Source: Cadophora sp. MPI-SDFR-AT-0126 | Lineage: Eukaryota > Ascomycota > Leotiomycetes > Helotiales > Ploettnerulaceae | Direction of reading: 5' to 3' | Length of the DNA stretch: 64,000 bases | Assembly: GCA_020747065.1 (NCBI GenBank) | Contig: JAGMVK010000006.1 | Coordinates: 1,178,001 to 1,242,000, forward strand | Shown here: positions 10,761-20,915 of the stretch, piece by piece | Position numbering within the stretch: position 1 is the first letter of the stretch | Layout: each line of letters starts with the position of its first letter | Position numbers and translations under genes: made by a program | Notes under the pieces: model-generated | The model's input: the letters and a program-made list of their open reading frames with translations, nothing else | The model's database searches: none | What the model was told of the DNA's origin: nothing

Positions 10761-12332
10761 TCACACTGAAGGCCCGTCAATGAACCCTGTCCCCTGAGCG
10801 TGCCTCAAGCCAAAATCAAGCGGCTTAGCAGCAAATTGGCACTCTCTTTGAACATAGTCGAATGCGTTGACAAGTCTTTGGCGCCAGATTTCACTGATAT
10901 ATGCGTCTCTCAACAATTTCGTGGCTTCGAAAGTTTCATGTAGATCCGGGGTTGGTGTCTGGTTAGACATTGACCGATTCTGAAGTAAAATGCGCAAGGC
11001 TTTTTCGATTACTAAAAGAGCTTTGTGAGCGACACAATCGTTTATGGCAGCAATCAAATCCGAATATTGGATAAGACCAATCTTTTGACTGGATGGATTC
11101 CTAGTGAGCATCGGGCCCGCTTCAAGTTCCAGCCAGGACCTGATCTCGAGTGAGACTTGACAGAATCTGGCAACGAGATCGTCGATTCTTTGGTCTGATC
11201 TGAACTCAGACGACATGTTCTCGGCCGCGGCTGAGCTGATCAAGTCTGGCAAATCCACCAGGATACCAATCAGCCGTGTTCTCGCCTTCAGACTTTGCGA
11301 CTGGCGAATCTGGAACGGCCACGTCGGATTGCGGAATAGAAGAGCTCGCCATGCTGGAGAGCTCATGAAACAAGTTTCTTTGAACCTCAAAGAATGTCCG
11401 AACTAGAAGAGATTAAGTGGTCAGCTTCTGGCTGCAAACTTGACGATGCAAAGCTGTGCATACAATGAAGCCCAGCTGGCTTTCCAGCATGGCATGGTCG
11501 AACTCATTATTAAAGCGTCTGATACCACGCGCTTGTAGCAGATAGACTGTGCCAAGAAGCAATTGGCTCCAATCTCCCCTGTCAACACTGACCACCAGCT
11601 AGATTGGTCAATTAAGAACCGAGGTAGCAGAATTTTTGACTCACTTCGCACAGCTGCAGTATAATGGATGCACACAGGGTCTCAGACTCCATTTGCAGTG
11701 TGGGATCATTGATACTGGTCCGCAGGGAAGCAATGGCCTTAGCATAATTTTCGTAGATGTCCTTTGATATTTCATTTGGGCCTGGAATCGCCTTCGAGTA
11801 AATGGAGCAGATACATTCAATCGCATCATCAAGAGCAGTACTTCTTCCCAATCGCGCCGGAATGAATTGGTAGAAAGATCCAATAAGTCGGAGAGGGAAA
11901 AGCTTTCCCGCCACGTTACTGTCAAGAGAGTAAACGAAAGCAGAACCGAGAGGGTTAGGGTTGATGTATCGAGGCACGGAGGAAGGTGTCCATATCATGA
12001 ACTGTTCGTTCCGAAGTGTGTCGACTGTTGTCTCAGAATTCTTTGAGTCAGCTACGTCCAGCACATACATGTTGTCGGCGTAGTATTCCTTAAGTCGGGG
12101 GACCTCATCAACGAATTTCCAACGTGTCTGGTAGCCGGGACATGTCCAGCCACTTCGAACACATTGGGTACATTGCGGCCTCTTTTCATCACACTATGGC
12201 ATATGTCTTAGCATATATCATCAAGAATGATTTGAGATCGAAAAATAGCGTGAAAGCCGATGCGAATCAACCTACCTTCTTCTTGCGTTTCTTGCAGGTG
12301 TCGCACCGATTGCTGGTTGGAACTCCCACCAT
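10761..12332 (-). CDS. Zn2Cys6 fungal transcription factor
   Basis: Four exons on the minus strand, 12332-12276, 12193-11645, 11598-11464 and 11402-10761, give 460 residues; introns are 82, 46 and 61 nt, all in phase 0. The N-terminal binuclear zinc cluster is split by the first intron: cysteines at 10, 13, 20, 27, 30 and 37 in the spacing C-x2-C-x6-C-x6-C-x2-C-x6-C, with the basic run KKRKKK. The rest matches fungal regulators of the C6 finger type with a degenerate trans domain, including a CFMSSPAWRALL segment. It would bind DNA in the nucleus, usually at CGG-type half sites. It sits tail-to-tail with the FAD monooxygenase, so it may be the pathway regulator of the 6.5-12.3 kb redox block; this is inference from position. 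Confidence 0.85.
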
Positions 12333-13399
12333 TTCGGCGCTTCGGGGGCAGATGCTACCTTGCTCGTCTCAAGTACTGCGGCAACGCTGAAGCGAAGTAT
12401 TTATTGCCAAGAGGTAGATGCCCCGTGGGGCGAAGTCAAAGGCAGGATGCTGTTCGTTTGATATCTTCTGGCATGGTGATACAATCCACGAAGCACATGT
12501 TGCTGATGTCTGTCCTCGACCTCTCCAGTAATACATCCCAGCAATCACAAGAGCATTTGAAGTCAAGAAAGTCAAGATGGGATGATAGTTGTAAAAGGAA
12601 TGTAGAAGTATCCACGCGGGAGGAGTGTCGTTGTAGGCATCGAACCAGCAAAGCGTCAAAATCTCTTCGGCGAAAAGATGACCCGAGCCTCGGCGTCATC
12701 AAGAAGGCATTTCGATTTTTATGCCTTATTCCACAGTAATTTTATTAGTCCGCAGGCCCATACCAAGCATGTCTCAGCTAGAATAGGGGTAACGGACCAC
12801 TTCCGGAGTCGATTCGGTGCGGTTCCATAGTAGTATATAGTCTGGCACCTCCGACTCCCTCTTAGAAATAAACAGAGTTTCCACCATATTCAAGAACTCT
12901 ATGCATATATTGATATATCACTCTTGATTCTTGGCTTATACTCGGTATTGCACCGACAAGACTATATGGATACTGTACTACCCTACACGCTAAAGGCCTA
13001 AAGCCCTTTAATAAGCTTATGTTTTCAGACGAGGAGAAGATCGTGGAAACGGAGGGTAAGGAGGAAGTCGAAGAAACTGGATAAACACTATGATGAGGAG
13101 GTAGTATCAGCGGAGAATAGCAGCCAGAACTCAATCTGAAAGATGACCTTTGTCTCGGAGCTCAACAACTTAATAACTGTCTTTGCTCAGTTCATTTTTC
13201 CTTCAATTTGGTTGGAACTAGACATCTACCAAGGCCGAAAGAATCAGGCCATGGATTCACATACCAAGCGACTAGTCCCATATCCAATGACAGACCTGAC
13301 AGACCTGATCAGCAACAAGAGTGCTGGAGTTAACACCGCGCTTCTTAGCACCAGTGCGGCCATGGAGTTTCAGGGGGAAGGTGATAGTAGAGCTAACTC
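12333..13399. other. Intergenic region between the Zn2Cys6 and HET genes
   Basis: Both neighbours are on the minus strand, so this holds the regulator promoter and the HET-gene 3' flank. Short open frames on both strands show no recognisable domain or splice-supported extension. Confidence 0.4.
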
Positions 13400-16003
13400 T
13401 CAAACAAGCCTAAAGAGCTCTACTACCCCAGAAAAAGCATCCATAACATAAAACCAATCCACAAGCTCCCCATGCATCTCCCCATGAAGATAGCAAGACC
13501 CAATCACCTTATACCGCTGCGGTCTCACCCCATCAATCCATATCCCGCCCTTTCCATCCTTCTTCACCTCACCCATGCGATTATTCCCTCCAGTATCGAG
13601 CTGTATCGTGCCATCCGTATTACCCTCATCGTCCCCATCGTAACCCTCACCATCCTCCACCGGCCTCAAAACAAAGGGCACACTGCCCCCAAATAACACA
13701 GCTGTAACGTCATCTTCCCTCATCCCCACAGGCCCCATCCCAAAAGACCCCGTATCAGTAATGAAAAACCGTCTCTTCAACCCCACCTCCCTCCACATCT
13801 TAGTAAAAGAATTCGGTCTTCCAATAGTAACAGAAGCCGACAGTCCAATCTCCTCCGCCACTCTCATTATCTCAGGTAAATCCCTTAACCTTTTTGAAAA
13901 GTTAGCTTCCAACAAACTATCAATATCAGTTAGCGTCGCCGCAGTGCCAAACAGTACGCCCCCGTCATTTGCAGGACTGCTCAGAAACTTGGATCCAAAT
14001 TCTTCCCATTTGTCATCATCCAATTTCTGTAGAAGTTCCGCTTTCCCGTCTATTTCCGTATGGCTCTCATCTTCATAGACATCTAGAAAAGTCAAGATGG
14101 CGGTTCTTAATAGTGCTAGATTTTTGCGTACGAAGGGGACAGCGGAGGTGCCTTTGAAGCCTAGGTAGGCGGATAGGATCATGCACCAGAATTTAGTGAA
14201 ATCTAAATAAAGATCGTTGAGTATGTTCTGATGCATGTTTACATTGTTGTGTTTTGCGTTTTCGAGTGCTGTTGGTTTGAGGTCGAAGAGACCACTTACT
14301 AGTGTTCTAATGAAGGCTTTGAAGAGGGGTTCGCCGGGGTCTCGAAAAGATTTGGCATGTTTTCGCAGGAGGTCCCATGCTTCTGCTATCTTCAAAGCTG
14401 TGGTTTCTAGGTCCGTCTGATAGTCGTTGCCATTATTTGAGCGATTAGGTTTGCTGGAAATCGCACTGCCTATGATTTTGACGTTGCCCTCTTTCACACC
14501 TCTTAAGGTAAGATAAGAGGTATCGATTTCGAGAAGGAAAGTGTATAATGGGAAACGGCTCGAAGCTGTGAAATCGGGCTCGCCAGGTCCTTTGACCCCT
14601 TTCCAAGTCCTCGGCACCCAAGATGGCCAATCATGAAAGTCATTTTCGTTGATGAATGAGTTGTCAATATGTGACATGAACTTGAGATTCCCCCGATTTT
14701 GGAGTAGGTTCATAGATGTATAGCGGTAGGCTTCCAAAAGCGTCCGGTTATAGTCCGCTGGAAAAGGAGCGCCCCCTTCAACAAGGTTGAGTATGGCGAA
14801 GATCTTGTCAACCGCGACGGTGCTCTTGCGAACTGCAGCGGCGGCGAGACATTGTTCGAATGTGGTTGTCTTCTCCGCAAGGGATAACACTCGTGTGATA
14901 GCGTCGAGATCAAGCAAGCTATCCTCCAGCAGAGCATGCGTTCCGATATTTAGTCCCCAGGGAAGTACTTTCAAGAGGTCATCCCAACTCAGTTCACTGT
15001 CTCCCCAAAGCAAGATCTTAGATGATGCTAATTTAACCTCCTGCATGATCCAGACTCGCTCAAAGTATGGATGTTGGATAAGATGGTTCAGGGCAGTCCA
15101 TTTCCGAGATGCAAGGACAGGGAGGTTTATCTCCTTGAGAATAGTATCGTCAATATTGCCATATCCACCTGACAAACGAATGACGCCCTCTGCATGGATA
15201 TCCAAATCAGCTCTAAGCATCTCCTGGATCAGGTCGCTCGCAAGGTCGGCTTCTTCATCGCCATCAGGTCCCAACCAACAAAGAACTTGGTTTGCTTGTT
15301 TATAGATATCTCCCATCATTTCCACTCTAGAAAATCTCGGAGTTAGCATCTATTAGGAAGTCATAAGGGAATCATGGTTGTCCAAAAGGCGGCCCTAGCT
15401 TCTGAAACAGCTAGGAATGCTAGCGGCACTGACCAAGTGCCGCAGCGAACAGTCTGAAGAGCTTTAACCACTCGGCCAACGGCCCAAAAAGGCACAAGAA
15501 TAAGGTTGGAAGCCTCATTCGCTCTTCTCTACTTACGGCGCGTCACGCGATAGTCCGACCCATTGCAAGGAAGGAGTGGATATGCTTAGAAAAGTTCCAT
15601 ACTGGGCAGCCCTTTCATCCAGATCAGTTTGATCTATACAAAGCTGATCAATCCACAAGGACCTGTCTCGATCGGAGGATCGTAATTGATGTAATGCCTC
15701 AAACAAATTGCGTGTTATTTGGAACCATGCATTGTTAACTCGTAGGGGGTTGAGTTCGCTGTTGTCGCCCCATACGTAGCTAAGTGCCTCATAGTAGTGG
15801 CATTGATCGATGCGAAAGTTTTCCATTCGACACTCGAGTTGCTCATTTGAATTGCCTCGAAGTAGGGTGACCAGGCGTATCTCTCTTGACTCAAGGGATG
15901 GATGTCTGAGGCATCCATCATCGATGACTTGAAATGGTAGACTTGCCAACAAAGATACATTCTGATCTGACTCTTCCGTACGTGCAATGTTGCTGGTTGC
16001 CAT
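13400..16003 (-). CDS. HET-domain (heterokaryon incompatibility) protein
   Basis: Two exons, 16003-15603 and 15326-13400, give 775 residues. The HET domain spans about residues 67-230, with YEALSYVWGD at 71-80, LWIDQLCIDQ at 117-126 and, after the splice, VEMMGDIYKQANQVLCWLG. The remainder is an alpha-helical stretch of unknown function with no NACHT, WD or ankyrin repeats. HET proteins mediate allorecognition and programmed cell death when hyphae of unlike genotype fuse, acting in the cytosol; whether this copy is an active incompatibility gene is unknown. The start is the ATG at 16001-16003. The single intron is 276 nt, several times the usual length here, and it contains a tRNA-like element on the same strand. 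Splicing joins CA to A, giving a Gln and restoring frame. Confidence 0.88.
15388..15485 (-). tRNA. Degenerate tRNA-like element in the HET-gene intron
   Basis: On the minus strand, 15485 to 15388, a near-perfect tRNA D-arm / Pol III A box occurs (TTGGCCGAGTGGTTAAAGC, as in tRNA-Ser and tRNA-Leu), preceded by GGGCCG. It is followed by an 8-bp perfect hairpin (GCGGCACT / AGTGCCGC), a CTAGC / GCTAG stem around GTTTCAGA that looks like a decayed T-arm/B box, then GGGCCGCC and TTTT. The two ends carry GGGCCG as a direct, not complementary, repeat and the anticodon arm does not close, so a working tRNA is unlikely. A tRNA pseudogene or tRNA-derived SINE fragment fits best. Confidence 0.4.
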
Positions 16004-17287
16004 AATATGCTCTTGTTGCGAGGTCAGAATTGATAATTTGAAAGCAGCTTGACATTTAGAGAGTAGCGATCCAAAGCTATATATACACACTAAGTGCTCA
16101 CTCTCTAGGCAACAGTGCCAAGTGTGATTTGACTCGGATGTCACGTGAAGCTATTAAACTTAATTTTTCTATTTTTTTTTTAAAAAAATAAAAAGCTATT
16201 ATTCTTTTAGAGTTTGTTTTAAATTGTAAAATTTGGGGGACTCTTAAGTCTTACTCCCACCTCTGAATCGACTTGTCATCAAGTCACGATGTCGCCCATC
16301 GCGCTTGGATACGTTCACGAAGACAGAAAGGTACTGGAACGCCTTCTTATCGAGGGCGATACGATACCCAAAAGCGCCAATTTTCCTTCCTTGTCAGTCT
16401 GAGTCTCGGCGTCTTGAACGTTGAGCTCGATCAACGCTCAATAGACGGGACATTCAATGCACAATTCCTAACTAAGATAAACAGTCATATTGGTCGATGA
16501 CCTGAGATTGTTCATTTGGACGGTAATGTTTGCGATGATATGAATTAGAGAGCACATGGTTATACTGCAGTGTGGCGAGACCGTGTCACAATAAAAGTGA
16601 ATTCAATGCTATCTAACAATCAATTACAACCAGCTTTTTCCTCCTCTCTGTGACGACAACCTCCCCTACTAAGCTGATGGCACTATGCCCCCCCTCCAAA
16701 GGACAATCATTAACTAGTAAAGCAGCAACAACAGAATCCAAAACCCGATCGTGTATCATGGGCTCTAAGCCATTCAACTCTCTCGCTTCTTCTTCCTTCC
16801 TTCCTTCCTTCTTCTTCTTCCTCCTTAGTCTAATGCGGACTCAACCCGTGCTTCAATCTCCTCATCACTCCAGCATAGATCAGCAAGCAAACAATCCAGG
16901 CATCAAAGTCCATACGGCTCAAAGTCCCGGCATTGATTCGCAGCATCCATACGGCTTGTCCAGGACAACGTATCCAGCATCAAAAGTCCTAGGCAAAACA
17001 ATGTCCATGGCATATTCCTACGGTTGTATCCTGCGGCTGTATCCTGTGGCTTTGTGTGCATGACTGGTACATGACTTCAACTGTCGATATCCTGTGGGGG
17101 AGGGAGGTACGCGACTGGGAACGCTGTACTGTCTCCGTGGTATGTCTAGGATCGAAGTGGCCATCTCTGTCTTGCAGATTATCTGGTCGCGTCAAGGTGT
17201 TAGAACAGATGCGAGCATAAATGGGCCGGTGTATGTTAGGAGGACACTCACGAAGTTTTTGTATCAAGTAGATGTGTTGTCGTCCCT
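16004..17287. other. Intergenic region with AT-rich and pyrimidine tracts
   Basis: The stretch 16150-16250 is very AT-rich, with a T run followed by an A run. A CT-only tract of about 45 bases lies near 16784-16827. The part next to 17287 is the 3' flank of the C2H2 gene. No gene is supported. Confidence 0.45.
16784..16827. repeat. Pyrimidine microsatellite tract (CTT/CCTT)
   Basis: A nearly uninterrupted run of CTT and CCTT units on the plus strand in intergenic DNA. Confidence 0.7.
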
Positions 17288-19222
17288 TCAGCCGGATTGC
17301 TGGGTGAACATGTGTTGTCCGATGACTGGAGCGGCATTGATACGCTGGGTAGTCTGGGCCATTACCTTGATACAATCCATGGCATTGCGGAGCAATGAAA
17401 TGTTGTCAACACGTGTAGGATCAATAAGCTGGTTTACGAGACCTTGGAGCGTCTGATGCTTCTCCTGGTAACGATCTATCAAACTGGGCTCCTGTTGCTG
17501 ACGCACTACAGCTGGTGGTGTGGCAATCCTCTTTGGAGCCTTGTCCATGATGGATGGTTCAACACTGTCAACCTTACGCTTCTTGCTCTTGATGCTCCCA
17601 GATGGTGGTGGAGATGCGGATGCAATGCTCTTACTCTGTGCCTGTCCTGGGTCATTGTGGACGCGCTTCATGTGGTCACGAAGGTTCCAGTGGCGTGGGA
17701 AGCCATTTCCGGGGAGTCCTCGCTCGCAGCTATCGTAGGTGCAAAGGAAGGGCTTGTCGCCATGGCCATGGAGACCGTGAGCCTCACGCTCATGACGGAG
17801 GAGACACGCAGTGGACGAGAACTGGAGATCCTTGCAAGCGGTGACCTTGCACTTGTATGGCTTAAGATGGGAATCCACGAATTTGCTGGCACAGATTATG
17901 TGGTTAGCTTTGCAAGTGAAGGGGGAAAGGGTGAAAATGTCGTACTCGTAGTTGCACTTGAGTTTCTCAGGCTTGTGTTGGCAATTGGATTGCGGATCCT
18001 TCTCCCATGGGCAGTGGTAAAGTCCATCGGCATGTGGGGTCACATTGTGGTATAGATGATGATCCCGGGCAGTATTGTCCAGATCCGAGTTGGCGCGGCC
18101 GCCCAACTTGAAGGACTCATCAGAGGTCTCAGAGGTTCCAGGGAGGCGTTGACCTCTGGCAGCCAGATCACTGTTGACTTTGGAGGCTCGAGGTCCAATA
18201 GGCTTTCTCATTACCCTGTCACCAGTCGTTGTGTAAGGGGGCAAGTCCACCAAATCTGGAAAGTCCTGTACATACCTAGGAGATATGCCTTCGACACTCG
18301 GTGAGTGTTCGAAAGGACTATTTGTTGCGGATGTCGCCATTTGTGCTGGTGGAAGAGACCATGGATCTTCAAGGAGAATGGGGGATGACCTTTGAGAATC
18401 CAGATAACCCGGGCCGTTGTCCCACAGTGTGGGAGACTCCAAGATTGTACCGGCCTGGTATATCATGGAGTCCCTTGGAACTGGACCTTGAGCAGCGATG
18501 GAATTTGATCCAGTAGGTACAAAAGACTCGCTACCAGCGGTTGGGTACAAACCGTAAGAAGGACCTGCAGACAATGAGACAATGGGGTGTGTTGCGATGC
18601 TGCTGGTTGTTGATCCTCTATGGAACATGGGGTGGGCCCCTGAAAAATCCTCTCCTGAATACGGGAAGCTGTCGAATACTTGCATTTCCATCTGCTGTGT
18701 AGGGGTATACATAGCAGAGCTCTCAGGACTGTTGGACCTGCCTGTCACATCTGAGCTTGCAGAAGACATATGGTACGAAATCTGGGAAACATTGTGGTAC
18801 ATCCTCGCTGATCGGCTTTGATCAAATGAGTTAGTAGTCCTCTGGGATTGAGCTCCGATGGAATCTTGAGAGGCATTCCGGGACATTGCCACGGCTTCCA
18901 CATGAGCAAGCTCGCTATTCCACTGGCTCCGGTTGGAGCCTGAAAACGAGCCACGGCCATCATATTGACCAGTTTTGCTCTCCTGAGTATCATGGAATGA
19001 GTTGAAAGAATCAGAAAGTCCATTCTGGGTAGTTCCTTGGGATGCAACTGGATCTGGGTGCAAGTACTGTTGACCTTCAGCCTTCCAGGTATGTCCACTG
19101 TTTTGACCCTGGGTAGGTTCTGTTTGATTCAAAGAAAATCCTGGCAGTCCATGGGGAAAATTTGGTCCATTTTGGAGAGAATAACCGCTGTTGGATGTCT
19201 GGGTTAGTGTTCTGTGCTTCCA
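17288..19222 (-). CDS. C2H2 zinc-finger transcription factor, N-terminal exon(s) unresolved
   Basis: The main frame is open from a likely acceptor (AAACAG, 19223) to the stop at 17288, but it has no in-frame ATG after the upstream stop, so at least one 5' exon is missing from this model. About 300 N-terminal residues are Ser/Gln/Asn/Gly-rich, like an activation region. A hidden intron at 17945-17886 (60 nt, GCTAAC branch, GTGCCAG acceptor) interrupts the finger region; removing it gives CNYDKFVDSHLKPYKC and a 624-residue product. Two fingers follow: CKVTAC..HEREAH and CTYDSC..HMKRVH, the second with an expanded loop. A basic KSKKRKV nuclear-localisation-like segment and a Gln-containing C-terminus come after. 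It is a DNA-binding regulator of a widely conserved but unnamed ascomycete type; its target genes are unknown. Confidence 0.8.
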   Translation of the reverse strand, partial: WKHRTLTQTSNSGYSLQNGPNFPHGLPGFSLNQTEPTQGQNSGHTWKAEGQQYLHPDPVASQGTTQNGLSDSFNSFHDTQESKTGQYDGRGSFSGSNRSQWNSELAHVEAVAMSRNASQDSIGAQSQRTTNSFDQSRSARMYHNVSQISYHMSSASSDVTGRSNSPESSAMYTPTQQMEMQVFDSFPYSGEDFSGAHPMFHRGSTTSSIATHPIVSLSAGPSYGLYPTAGSESFVPTGSNSIAAQGPVPRDSMIYQAGTILESPTLWDNGPGYLDSQRSSPILLEDPWSLPPAQMATSATNSPFEHSPSVEGISPRYVQDFPDLVDLPPYTTTGDRVMRKPIGPRASKVNSDLAARGQRLPGTSETSDESFKLGGRANSDLDNTARDHHLYHNVTPHADGLYHCPWEKDPQSNCQHKPEKLKCNYEYDIFTLSPFTCKANHIICASKFVDSHLKPYKCKVTACKDLQFSSTACLLRHEREAHGLHGHGDKPFLCTYDSCERGLPGNGFPRHWNLRDHMKRVHNDPGQAQSKSIASASPPPSGSIKSKKRKVDSVEPSIMDKAPKRIATPPAVVRQQQEPSLIDRYQEKHQTLQGLVNQLIDPTRVDNISLLRNAMDCIKVMAQTTQRINAAPVIGQHMFTQQSG

Positions 19223-19894
19223 CTGTTTATAAACTCAAATCACAACGCAAAAAGAAACAATGAAAAGCACAACATCGTATCAAGTGGCCTAGAACAAAAA
19301 GTGTCAGTTGACGTACACCTCTAGCTCGGGTGCAAGTGTCTACAGACCAACAACGGGTGCCATGATAGGTGAAATCGTATTCGAGTGGTACAGTCCTAGG
19401 ATATGGAACGTAGTGGACCAGGTGCATAATTCCAGGGAGTGGGAAGGTGTTACGCAAGGATCCATGGATATCCCAAGGGAGGTGAAGTTCCATATCCAGG
19501 TAAGAGAAAGCATGACATCTATTCTGCAAACAGAACAACGAACAACTCTGATTAGTGTAGGCTCAAATGCGAACTTGGGGATATCACTCAAGGCACCAAG
19601 TAGGCGCTGAGATGTACGTACACGTTGGCATGAGTTAATGCCTCGTTGACCATGTGTCACCGGCTGGTGACGGTCGATCCTGATGATGCATGACGGTTAT
19701 CCACATGGAACAATCAAGAACAGTAAACGTATCCATAGGATAGTCCTTGTGGAAGGTACGTCATGTTCCGTGTGGATGTCCTTCGAAGTCCTTGGCAGAG
19801 TCGAGCATAAAGATCCCCATTGAGGCACATCGTCTCGGGGGGCGTGAAGATGGACAGCAGCATGTCGACATCAAAGTAGGATAGCTACATGTAT

Positions 19895-20915
19895 TCACAC
19901 CTCCATGGTGGCTGTTCCTATGGGAGAGTGTCGACATGATGCCTCAGCGTGGTAGCAGACAGCAATTCGTTCCGTCCAGGTGGACAATTGAAGAAGCACG
20001 TGATCCAGCGAGCTATCAAACCCGTGACTGGAAGCCTTTGATAGGATCTCTGTGGAAATGGACACTCCTGTGTACATAGCTAATGGAACTCCTCGCAGCA
20101 TAGGACCATATGGATGATGGATTCGTCGATCATTGGTGGGGCGATACTCACGCTTGACCTTTGTGATATATTTTGTCATACATGCCTTGGTCACATGACG
20201 GATTGCCTGGATAGGCAGTGACTGGACGAATTGAATCCTGTGGAAATTCCTGGGCAAGTGATGTGATCCTGGAAGCATCCTGTGGCAGCCGGAGATGTTG
20301 ATGTTGCGCGATAGAAAAGAATCTGAGAACATTGTTTTCGGACAACATGATTCTGCTCGCCAATGGCAAAAAAAACGAAGCACGAATAAGAAAAAAACAA
20401 TATACCTGGCGGATCCTGCCTTGGCTCTGACGGATTGCTTGAGGCGGTTGTATCCTGTCATGTTGGCATCCAGGTGAAGGGTCCCACAAATGGTTTGAGT
20501 TTGAACAAGAGTCATTGGGAGAATGAAATCCTGAAAAGAAAATGGACAGTCTTCTGGGTCGACGGAAGCTTTCTGTGGTTCAAGTACTGTGGCCAGCGGC
20601 AGAAGTAGAGAACAGTGCTGGAACAGTTGACGAAGGTGAGTCCAGGTGCTTGGGGCGGTTGCAGGTAAAAGTATCGAGGGCAGAGGTTCTGCTGAAGTGA
20701 GAAAGTTGAGGCATATGGGGTGTATAGGATGATGAGAAAGAGGAAAGTATTTGCCAGCACGGGGAGTGGGGGGGACGCTCACTTATGCTCTCGAGGCTGC
20801 GTGAGACATTGATGCGTTGTCCGCTGTCGCTTATATTAGCCAACATATCAACTGGCACCGAAATGCGGGCCTGCTGCAGTGTTTCCGAGCAGGGATTTTG
20901 GTTGGAAAAAGGCAT
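19895..20915 (-). CDS. Possible two-exon ORF, or upstream exons of the C2H2 gene
   Basis: An ATG at 20915 opens a 44-codon Ser/Gln-containing exon ending at a GTGAGC donor (20782). Joined to an acceptor at 20692 it gives a frame open to 19895, 309 residues in all, with no recognisable domain. A stop-free run this long is improbable by chance. However, other frames in the same place read as Ser/Pro/Gln-rich segments resembling the C2H2 activation region, bounded by plausible splice sites (GTATAT donor near 20403, CCACAG acceptor near 20283, GTGAGT donor near 20150). So these may be alternative or true upstream exons of the zinc-finger gene, or a long leader with upstream ORFs. I cannot decide between them without transcripts. 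Confidence 0.25.

Noticed and set aside
12635..12660. GGTTCGATGCC on the minus strand, resembling a tRNA B box
   Set aside because: The flanking sequence cannot form a tRNA cloverleaf.
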